Below are positions 1 to 5,335 of a stretch of DNA of 5,335 nucleotides, in pieces (the first letter of the stretch is position 1; each line of letters opens with the position of its first letter). The notes beneath the pieces are model-generated. The model had not been told where the DNA came from. It saw only the letters and a list, made by a program, of their open reading frames with translations, and ran no database searches. The position numbers and the translations under genes were made by a program. Source of the DNA: Candidatus Scybalocola fimicaballi (GTDB lineage Bacteria > Bacteroidota > Bacteroidia > Bacteroidales > Paludibacteraceae); contig DCIP01000118.1 in NCBI GenBank assembly GCA_002317115.1, forward strand, positions 1,613 through 6,947, in the 5' to 3' direction.

Positions 1-1
1 T

Positions 2-1291
2 GGCGTCGAGACAGAAACGGCATGGGGAAATCCTAAGATCACCAAATACATGATCGACAATGTTCGCAATTCAGGATTCAGAACATTACGTATACCAGTT
101 AGTTGGGGACAGCACACAAAATCAGAGGGCAACTATCAATTTAAAATAGATGAGGCTTGGATGAGACGTGTCAAAGAGGTCGTTGATTACGCTATCGACA
201 ACGATATGTTCGTCATCTTGAATATTCACCACGACAATGGAGACCAATGGAACCATCCATATTTTTGGCCTTCAAATGATAAGAAAGACCAGTCTATACG
301 TTATGTCACTGAAATCTGGACTCAGGTAGCTGAATACTTTAAGGATTATGACCAACGTCTGATTTTTGAAACTCTGAATGAACCACGTCTTATCGGCGAT
401 AAAAATGAATGGTGGTTCTGGCCTGTTGACAATCCTACTCAGAACAATGTGGTTGAGGCTATTAATGTGATAAACGCTATGAACCAGGCTGCACTTGATG
501 CCATTCGTAACAATGGTAGTGAAGCCAACAGAGACCGAATGGTGATGATGCCTGGCTATGATGCGTCTCCAGATGGAGTTATGACCAACAAGTTTGTGAT
601 GCCATCAGACCAAACGCCTAATCGTATCGGTATTGAGGTACATGCGTATCGCCCTACTGAACTTTGTTTAACAGGAAATCGTCTCTATTTCGAAGAGAAA
701 GACAAGCAAGAGATTCGTGATGTCTTAAGTCCGCTTTACAATCGCTATGTCACTCAACAAATCCCCGTCATCATTGATGAAACATCAATTTCTGATAAAG
801 GACAAGGAGATGAGACTCGTCTTCAATGGTTTGAGGCGTTCTATTCTATAGCAAAAGAATTTAAAATGCCATGTGTGTTGTGGGACAATGGTACGACATG
901 GCAAACTTACCAGCTTGGATTAAAAGAAGGTTGGTCTGATCCTAACACTAATGGAGAGTGTCACGGTTTCATGAATCGTAACTCTGGAAATTGGAATCAA
1001 CCTCAAATGATTGCGAAGATTATGGAGGTGTTGGGTGAGGCTCCTGTTACAGATATCAAAGATATTGAGTTGACAGAGTTGACCTTGGTAAACAATAGCG
1101 GTAATTTGTCTATCATAAACGGAGGATCAAATGTACTGATGAATCGCATCATGTTGTTCAATACTAACGGGCAGTTGATTCTGATGGAAAACAAGGTTGA
1201 GTGCATATCCGTTTCGACGTTGCCAAAAGGAGTTTATTTTGTTGTAGTTGAAACTTCACAAGGAATTATCAAAACAAAAATTGTGCTATAA
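2..1291 (+). CDS. GH5 (subfamily 4-like) endo-glucanase/xyloglucanase, secreted by T9SS; 5' end cut by window edge
   Basis: Seen: the frame is open from the left edge. The first ATG (50) is internal, because the codons before it read GVETETAWGNPKITKY, a typical GH5_4 segment. The signal peptide and first strand therefore lie outside, and 429 residues are visible. Numbered from the ATG at 50, the eight canonical GH5 positions are R14 (RIP), H61 (NIHHD), N110-E111 (acid/base; residues 104-113 LIFETLNEPR fit the GH5 signature), H198 and Y200 (VHAY), E244 (nucleophile, IIDET) and W278 (LWDNG). Residues about 340-413 are a type A T9SS sorting tail (MLFNTNGQLI ... LPKGVYFVVVE ... KTKIVL). Known: GH5 enzymes retain configuration and cut beta-1,4-glucans, with GH5_4 often acting on xyloglucan or mixed-linkage glucan. 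Inferred: secreted or surface-attached degradation of plant polysaccharide. The nucleophile context is odd (IDET rather than IGEF). Exact substrate cannot be read from sequence. Confidence 0.93.
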   Translation, partial: GVETETAWGNPKITKYMIDNVRNSGFRTLRIPVSWGQHTKSEGNYQFKIDEAWMRRVKEVVDYAIDNDMFVILNIHHDNGDQWNHPYFWPSNDKKDQSIRYVTEIWTQVAEYFKDYDQRLIFETLNEPRLIGDKNEWWFWPVDNPTQNNVVEAINVINAMNQAALDAIRNNGSEANRDRMVMMPGYDASPDGVMTNKFVMPSDQTPNRIGIEVHAYRPTELCLTGNRLYFEEKDKQEIRDVLSPLYNRYVTQQIPVIIDETSISDKGQGDETRLQWFEAFYSIAKEFKMPCVLWDNGTTWQTYQLGLKEGWSDPNTNGECHGFMNRNSGNWNQPQMIAKIMEVLGEAPVTDIKDIELTELTLVNNSGNLSIINGGSNVLMNRIMLFNTNGQLILMENKVECISVSTLPKGVYFVVVETSQGIIKTKIVL

Positions 1292-1311
1292 ATTCACAAT
1301 ATAAAAAAAAT

Positions 1312-1339
1312 AACCCCGACAAAATCTTTTGCCGGGGTT
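1312..1339. terminator. Bidirectional Rho-independent terminator between converging genes
   Basis: The arms AACCCCG (1312-1318) and CGGGGTT (1333-1339) pair perfectly. After one A/C mismatch the stem continues with C1320-G1331 and AAA(A)/(T)TTT pairs around a tiny loop. On the + strand it is followed by TTTCTTTAT, and on the - strand by the complement of an eight-A run at 1303-1310, so either transcript gets a U-rich tail. It lies 21 bases after the glycosidase stop and 32 bases beyond the end of the converging 255-aa gene, so it probably serves both. Confidence 0.9.
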
Positions 1340-1370
1340 TCTTTATATCTTTAGTATTCAATAATCAACA

Positions 1371-2138
1371 TTATCTTCTCTCAATCTCCTCAAATGTCTG
1401 TGCTACCAAATAAAGCTGGCCTCTGTTTTGCAATGAAAGTTCAATAGCCTTATTTACAGCAGATTCAGCTCTACCAAAAATTGCAACTGAGTTCTCATCT
1501 CTTACATAATAATCCCAAGCAGAATCACCGCCTTCCATTTGTGCTTTATTGCAGATAATCTGGAATCCCTCCTTCTGGCAATAGAATGGAGTGTGACCAT
1601 CGCTGAAATTATCATTGAAGAAGATGATCTTACCGTCGCGAACGACGCAATATCTCTTCAAAACAGAAAGTACGTATGCATCCTTAAATGATGAGTTTGG
1701 ATCAACTTTGTCATACTCGTCATAAGAGCAAAGATAAGAGAATGACTGCGACGCGAAGAAATAGTTCTTGTCTGAAATCTCAAATAGATCAATCTTCGAC
1801 GACGGATAGTTATAATAAGTCAATCCAGCGAAGTTTGTCTTACAATCCGACGAAGCCATCTCAGTTGTCACTCTGCTTGTGAATCGATTTGAGTTATCTT
1901 TCTTCAAAACGACATCCTTATTATCCTCGTTTACTGGTCTTTCCGGCGTTTTTCCAGATGTGTTCTTGATGATTTCATTAATAAGATTATTTAATGCACC
2001 GATACTTGAATCAGCCAAATCTTTGAAAGACATCAAATTACCAACATTAGCAAGGATCTTGTTCAATAGTTCTGGATTCTTGCTGTTCAAATCCTCAAAC
2101 AACTTTCTGTTGTTCTCCTGTAGTTCCTGATTATTCAT
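1371..2138 (-). CDS. Uncharacterised 255-aa soluble protein
   Basis: I do not recognise the family. Seen: no signal peptide or membrane segment, so it is probably cytoplasmic. Residues 1-60 are polar and probably helical, with spaced Leu/Ile (LFEDLNSKNPELLNKIL, then IGALNNLINEII). Residues about 60-90 are a charged, Pro/Lys/Asn/Asp-rich linker. Residues 90-255 form a mixed domain rich in aromatics (TYYNY, KNYFFASQSFSYL, KIIFFNDNF, AWDYYVRDE) with five cysteines (C99, C137, C164, C187, C196) that make no obvious metal-site spacing. It ends in a probable helix (AESAVNKAIELSLQ) and a charged tail. The start at 2138 is preferred: it begins the hydrophilic helix, and another ATG 5 bases upstream is out of frame. 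No Shine-Dalgarno is present; the leader is A-rich, as is usual in this phylum. GC content looks like that of ileS, so codon use seems native. It follows the membrane-protein gene on the same strand after 112 bases. The long clean frame, start context and terminator support a real gene; function unknown. Confidence 0.85.
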   Translation of the reverse strand: MNNQELQENNRKLFEDLNSKNPELLNKILANVGNLMSFKDLADSSIGALNNLINEIIKNTSGKTPERPVNEDNKDVVLKKDNSNRFTSRVTTEMASSDCKTNFAGLTYYNYPSSKIDLFEISDKNYFFASQSFSYLCSYDEYDKVDPNSSFKDAYVLSVLKRYCVVRDGKIIFFNDNFSDGHTPFYCQKEGFQIICNKAQMEGGDSAWDYYVRDENSVAIFGRAESAVNKAIELSLQNRGQLYLVAQTFEEIERR

Positions 2139-2164
2139 AGCATTTCGTTTTTAATTATCACAAC

Positions 2165-2173
2165 GTAAAAATA
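2165..2173 (-). promoter_or_regulatory. Weak candidate -7 box for the 255-aa gene
   Basis: Read on the - strand, TATTTTTAC resembles the Bacteroidetes -7 consensus TAnnTTTG with the final G replaced by A. It lies 26 bases before the ATG at 2138, a usual leader length. No TTTG-like -33 box stands at the expected 19-21 base spacing. The gene may instead be read through from the upstream gene. Confidence 0.3.
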
Positions 2174-2180
2174 CATTTAA

Positions 2181-2205
2181 ATTGATTCAATCATACACGT
2201 CGACG
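2181..2205. repeat. Two small adjacent palindromes in the intergenic gap
   Basis: ATTGATTCAAT (2181-2191) is a 5+1+5 inverted repeat. CGTCGACG (2198-2205) is a perfect 8-base palindrome, and it is unusual in being GC-rich inside an AT-rich gap. They lie just upstream of the weak -7 candidate, where an operator could sit. Both are short enough to occur by chance; operator function is only inferred. Confidence 0.25.
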
Positions 2206-2250
2206 CGATTTTAACCTTTATTTAAGATTTGATGAAAGTATTTAACAAAA

Positions 2251-4044
2251 TCATCTCTTCTTTATCATCCAAACTCCGCCACCAATCAATAGTAAAATCA
2301 AAACACCACCGATTACGAATAACTTATAGTCAGTTTCGCCTTCATCAACCATTTCTTGTTTGTTATTAATATCTGATTTGACATACTGTTTTTCTATAAT
2401 TTTATCAATTTTATCTGTTGAAGATTCTTGAATTGGATTGTTTTCTTGTGCTCGAAAATATAATGATTCGTCAAAAAAATCAAAAGCATTCTGGAAGATT
2501 GGAAATCGACTATTCTTGTCTTTTAAAATCATATCTTCAACATCTTTTGGAATTTCTAAAAAACAGAATTCTGTTATACGTGTTGTATCTTTATATTTCC
2601 ATCCCTCTTTTATACCTTTTATCGACAAACGATATCTTCCAGCAGAAAAATATTTCATTTGTTTTATATCGTTAAATCTACTCCAATCAAACACGAATGG
2701 ATAACCACGTGGATCTGTAAAATTTACGGTGAATGAGAATGTATCAAATGGAGCTTCTAATTTTTCTATAAAGATCTTTGTGACATTACTATATTCATCT
2801 ATAGTCGAATCTTTTGGAAAATAGAATCTTAGATCTGCATTTTCTCCCCATAATTCTTGATCTTTCTTAACATTATACACATATGCTTCGAAATTTTCTC
2901 TTGTGGTTGATTTTCCAATTATTCCATTATACATATATGGTCCATAAGCATTTTGAGTCAAGGTAAATTCCATTGTGGCATTTTGCCAATCGGTAATTGT
3001 GCATGACGTAAAACGATCTTTATCCATCATTGCTTCGACGTTGCTCCAAGAAGATGATGGTTTTACATCTTTTAATTTTAAGGTTTGAAGATCTTTATAT
3101 TCAGGAATATCATAGTAGCCATGAGCTTCTCCTTCATCTTCTCCAAAAGTGAAATGAAAATATTCATCTTTATGGGGTTTATAATTTTTTTTGTAGGCAA
3201 TTTCGTAACGACTTGCTGTACTATTCCATTTCTCAAATTTAAAGGTGTCTAACTCAGACTTAATTATTCCATCTGAAACAAAAGCCATAAATGAATTTAT
3301 ATTTCCTTTCCATGTTCCACCAGTAGAAATGTCGTAACAACAGCCGAATTGAGTACAACCTCTAGACATTATGCTATATTTCACAATGACTTTTGAGTAA
3401 GCATTAGGTGCGAAAGTCAATTTATGATGATAATGAAAATTCATAATAACATTACTATCCGAAACTCTACTTTCTATACCTACATTTAATATGTCAACTG
3501 GCCTACCATCTTGTTCAACATTGCAATTGGGCATATAATCATCTTGATAGAATTGCAATGAATCTATATACTTAAAATATTCATCTTTACTTTTTACTCT
3601 TAATTCTTTATCATGCTTGAGAACCAATTGGTATACTCGATCATTAAAATCAATATAACCTTCATAACCTTTTACTTCATCTGAATTAAAAGTGTCTTTT
3701 GTACCAAGTAATAGACGTAATGTAGATTCAGATTGAGAACTGAATGGATAACTACATTGGATTGAATCTTTTTTATTAATAGTATATAAGAAATCAACAT
3801 TAACTGGGAATGCACAATCAACAATAACAGTATCTTGAGTTGTATTCTTAAAAACAAAAATTGCAGTAATGCTGTCAGCTCTACACAACATTAATTCCTT
3901 TTCCAATGCAATTTTGTTATTAGACCCATCTGCATAAATATGACCATAAGACCAAAACTCAACATCATTACAAACTCCGTCGTCTGCCATAAGAGAGAAT
4001 ATGACAGATATCTGTATAAATAGAAAGAAAAGTATTCGCTTCAT
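2251..4044 (-). CDS. Exported, C-terminally membrane-anchored protein with DUF4424-like and NADase-type glycan-binding-like regions
   Basis: Seen, 597 aa: signal peptide at 1-20 (MKR, then a Leu/Ile/Phe core, with probable cleavage after SLMA before DDG). Residues about 25-310 are beta-rich, with phrases such as FVFKNTTQDTVIVDCAFPV and DISTGGTWKGNI (about 63-81 and 238-249) that recall DUF4424-type proteins; they include a C-x4-CC cluster (C230, C235, C236). Residues about 325-498 resemble the discoidin-like NADase-type glycan-binding module: SSSWSNVEAMMDKDRFTSC at the start, YNGIIGKSTTRENFEAYVYN in the middle, and an ending of G-WKYKDT-RITEFCF. A polar linker (500-573) leads to one transmembrane helix (about 575-594) and a KKR tail. 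Inferred: the bulk sits in the periplasm or at the surface, anchored at the C-terminus, and binds a ligand or partner; no catalytic motif is visible. It has its own promoter (4066-4074) and a modest AGGA Shine-Dalgarno 7 bases before the ATG. It is much more AT-rich than its neighbours. Domain names are from memory of motifs, so their assignment is moderate. Confidence 0.85.
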   Translation of the reverse strand: MKRILFFLFIQISVIFSLMADDGVCNDVEFWSYGHIYADGSNNKIALEKELMLCRADSITAIFVFKNTTQDTVIVDCAFPVNVDFLYTINKKDSIQCSYPFSSQSESTLRLLLGTKDTFNSDEVKGYEGYIDFNDRVYQLVLKHDKELRVKSKDEYFKYIDSLQFYQDDYMPNCNVEQDGRPVDILNVGIESRVSDSNVIMNFHYHHKLTFAPNAYSKVIVKYSIMSRGCTQFGCCYDISTGGTWKGNINSFMAFVSDGIIKSELDTFKFEKWNSTASRYEIAYKKNYKPHKDEYFHFTFGEDEGEAHGYYDIPEYKDLQTLKLKDVKPSSSWSNVEAMMDKDRFTSCTITDWQNATMEFTLTQNAYGPYMYNGIIGKSTTRENFEAYVYNVKKDQELWGENADLRFYFPKDSTIDEYSNVTKIFIEKLEAPFDTFSFTVNFTDPRGYPFVFDWSRFNDIKQMKYFSAGRYRLSIKGIKEGWKYKDTTRITEFCFLEIPKDVEDMILKDKNSRFPIFQNAFDFFDESLYFRAQENNPIQESSTDKIDKIIEKQYVKSDINNKQEMVDEGETDYKLFVIGGVLILLLIGGGVWMIKKR

Positions 4045-4065
4045 AGTATAGTCCTGATTTTGGAT

Positions 4066-4074
4066 GCAAAGATA
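4066..4074 (-). promoter_or_regulatory. Bacteroidetes-type -7 promoter box of the membrane-protein gene
   Basis: Read on the - strand, TATCTTTGC matches the sigma-ABfr -7 consensus TAnnTTTG in full and is followed by ATCCAAAA, a common context in Bacteroidales. The ATG at 4044 lies 21 bases after the box, giving a short leader that contains AGGA (complement of 4052-4055). A TTTG -33 box is not visible 19-21 bases upstream, so the promoter may be moderate or need help. It lies downstream of the ileS terminator, so the gene appears to be transcribed independently. Confidence 0.72.
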
Positions 4075-4122
4075 ATCGTATTTTACGGCATCATCTATTT
4101 TGTTTGAAATTAAAATATAAAA

Positions 4123-4172
4123 TAGCCTACAATAATGGATTTGTCTTACGACAACACCAATACTGTAGGCTA
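4123..4172 (-). terminator. Rho-independent terminator of ileS
   Basis: A perfect 9-base inverted repeat, TAGCCTACA (4123-4131) and TGTAGGCTA (4164-4172), encloses a second small hairpin TTGTC-TTAC-GACAA (4141-4154). On the - strand the outer stem is followed by TTTTATATTTTAA, a U-rich tail. It begins about 41 bases past the ileS stop. The inner hairpin and 32-base internal region make it larger than a minimal terminator. The + strand side has only a weak T tract, and no + strand gene ends here. Confidence 0.75.
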
Positions 4173-4213
4173 ATATTTATAAGATTGACCGTCTTTATGG
4201 TCTTATATCACAC

Positions 4214-5335
4214 TTACGCTTTTACTACCTTGACATTGACCTTGTAATCGTCAAAGTCAAGTTCAGTTGCACCGCTGATTGAATCAACAAGTTTAACCTC
4301 GTTTGCCAATACCTGTGATGCGATGTACTGTGCGAAGTGCTCAACAGCAACATTAATCTCAGCTTTCTTCTCAATCTCAACAAGAATCTTGTCTGTGATC
4401 TCGAAGCCTGAAGACTTTCGGATGTTCTGAATTCTGTTGACGAACTCACGAGCAATACCCTCTTCCTTCAACTCATCTGTGATAGTTACGTCAAGAGCAA
4501 TTGTAATCTGTCCGTTGTTTGCAACCAACCATCCTGGAATATCCTCAGATAGAATTTCGACGTCGCTCTTTTCAACCAATACAGAAGCACCTGCTACATC
4601 AAGTGAATACTGTCCGTTCTTCTCAAGCTCACCAATCTGCTCCTGAGTGAACTCAGTCAACATCTGAGCGACAGTCTTCATGTTCTTACCACACTTAGGT
4701 CCAAGTTTCTTGAAGTCTGGTTTGATTCTCTTGACAAGAATTCCTGAAGCATCTGTTACGAAGTTGATTGCCTTAACGTTAACCTCATTCATAATCAAAT
4801 CCTTAACAGCCTCGATGTTCTCCTGCTCGTTTGCAGCAAGGATTGGAACCATGATCTGTGTAAGTGGCTGACGTACCTTGATATTCTCCTTCTTACGTAG
4901 AGCAAGAGTCATTGAAGAGATATCCTGAGCAAGCTGCATTCTCTCCTCAAGTGTCTTGTTGATCAATGAATCATCTGCAGTTGGGAACTTAGCCAAGTGA
5001 ACGCTCTCGCACTTGTCCTTACCAGTTGCAGCGTTTAGATCAAGGAATACACGGTCTGCATAGAATGGCGAAATTGGAGCCATCAATCTTGACACTGTCT
5101 CAAGACATGTGTAAAGTGTCTGGTATGCAGAAAGTTTGTCCTTTGTCATTTCTCCACCCCAGAATCTCTTACGGCAAAGACGAACATACCAGTTAGACAA
5201 GTTATCGCAAACGAATGTAGAGATTGCACGACCAGCCTTAGTTGGCTCGTAGTCTGAATATGCAGCGTCTACATCCTTAACCAATGTATTCAAAAGTGAG
5301 ATGATCCAACGGTCGATCTCCTGACGCTCATTCAT
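4214..5335 (-). CDS. ileS: Isoleucyl-tRNA synthetase, C-terminal part (5' end beyond window edge)
   Basis: Charges tRNA-Ile with isoleucine in the cytoplasm, using ATP. Only 373 residues are visible, about the last third of a protein that usually has some 1,100 or more in this phylum. The Met at 5335 is internal, since ERQEIDRWIISLLNTL is the usual start of the anticodon-binding domain following the catalytic core; HIGH, the editing domain and KMSKS lie outside. Seen: residues 5-160 form the helical anticodon-binding domain with DNLSNWYVRLCRKRFW (44-59), LMAPISPFYADRVF (84-97) and LRKKENIKVRQPL (146-158). Residues about 160-373 form the C-terminal extension (DUF5915-type; GPKCGKNMK, then a helix EEGIAREFVNRIQNIRKSSGF at 291-311). 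The NWYVR...RRFW-like motif and this extension mark the eukaryote-like IleS2 type. IleS2 enzymes are known to be less sensitive to mupirocin; whether this one is cannot be told here. No frameshift is visible and the reading frame ends cleanly in TAA. Confidence 0.97.
   Translation of the reverse strand: MNERQEIDRWIISLLNTLVKDVDAAYSDYEPTKAGRAISTFVCDNLSNWYVRLCRKRFWGGEMTKDKLSAYQTLYTCLETVSRLMAPISPFYADRVFLDLNAATGKDKCESVHLAKFPTADDSLINKTLEERMQLAQDISSMTLALRKKENIKVRQPLTQIMVPILAANEQENIEAVKDLIMNEVNVKAINFVTDASGILVKRIKPDFKKLGPKCGKNMKTVAQMLTEFTQEQIGELEKNGQYSLDVAGASVLVEKSDVEILSEDIPGWLVANNGQITIALDVTITDELKEEGIAREFVNRIQNIRKSSGFEITDKILVEIEKKAEINVAVEHFAQYIASQVLANEVKLVDSISGATELDFDDYKVNVKVVKA

Noticed and set aside
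50..52. ATG at 50 as the start of the glycosidase
   Set aside because: The frame stays open to the left edge, and the preceding codons encode a conserved GH5_4 segment (ETAWGNP), so this Met is internal.
1879..2130. Open frame of 83 codons on the + strand opposite the 255-aa gene, rich in Leu/Ser/Phe
   Set aside because: It is fully antisense to a longer, better supported gene; its hydrophobic, low-complexity content is what the complement of a polar helical coding region gives. It has no promoter or leader of its own.
2418..2704. Two overlapping + strand frames of 85 and 88 codons opposite the membrane-protein gene
   Set aside because: They are antisense shadows in AT-rich sequence, mutually overlapping in different frames, with no protein-like pattern or start signals.
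3672..3857. Shifted - strand frame of 61 codons inside the membrane-protein gene, very Leu/Ile-rich
   Set aside because: It lies wholly within the 597-aa gene in another frame; the hydrophobicity follows from AT-rich codons read out of frame.
4187..4202. GACC/GGTC hairpin just after the ileS stop
   Set aside because: Only four base pairs with an eight-base loop and no U-tract directly after it; the 9-base stem at 4123-4172 is a far better terminator.
4225..4871. Frames on both strands within ileS (4225-4455 -, 4437-4646 +, 4680-4871 +)
   Set aside because: All overlap the well-conserved ileS coding frame; their Ser/Leu/Arg-rich products show no family features.
5333..5335. ATG at the right edge as the start of ileS
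   Set aside because: It falls in the anticodon-binding domain of IleS; the catalytic core and signature motifs must lie upstream, beyond the window.

Overview
This window looks like part of a Bacteroidota (Bacteroidales, probably Prevotellaceae-like) chromosome. Four things point there. A secreted glycosidase ends in a type IX secretion (Por) C-terminal tail. One gene start is preceded by a near-ideal Bacteroidetes -7 box (TAnnTTTG). Starts have weak or no Shine-Dalgarno sequence and A/T-rich leaders. The isoleucyl-tRNA synthetase fragment is of the eukaryote-like IleS2 type. The genus assignment is inference.

Layout: (1) 2-1291, + strand: the 3' part of a GH5 endoglucanase-type gene (best fit subfamily 4), cut by the left edge, with all canonical GH5 residues and a C-terminal secretion tail. 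(2) 1312-1339: a GC-rich hairpin shared by two converging genes, acting as a bidirectional terminator. (3) 2138-1371, - strand: a 255-aa soluble protein that I do not recognise. (4) 2139-2250: a 112-bp gap with two small palindromes and a weak promoter candidate. (5) 4044-2251, - strand: a 597-aa exported, C-terminally membrane-anchored protein. It has a DUF4424-like N-terminal beta region and a C-terminal module resembling the NADase-type (discoidin-like) glycan-binding domain. It is clearly AT-richer than its neighbours. (6) 4045-4213: the promoter of that gene and the terminator of the upstream gene. (7) 5335-4214, - strand: the C-terminal third of ileS, cut by the right edge.

The genes do not form an obvious single pathway. 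ileS is housekeeping and is separated by a terminator from the membrane-protein gene, which has its own promoter. The 255-aa gene could be co-transcribed with the membrane-protein gene or use its own promoter. The glycosidase belongs to a separate transcription unit arriving from the left. No RNA genes, mobile elements, CRISPR arrays or long repeats were seen. No stretch over 300 bases lacks a gene. The most novel material is the pair of uncharacterised - strand genes at 1371-4044.
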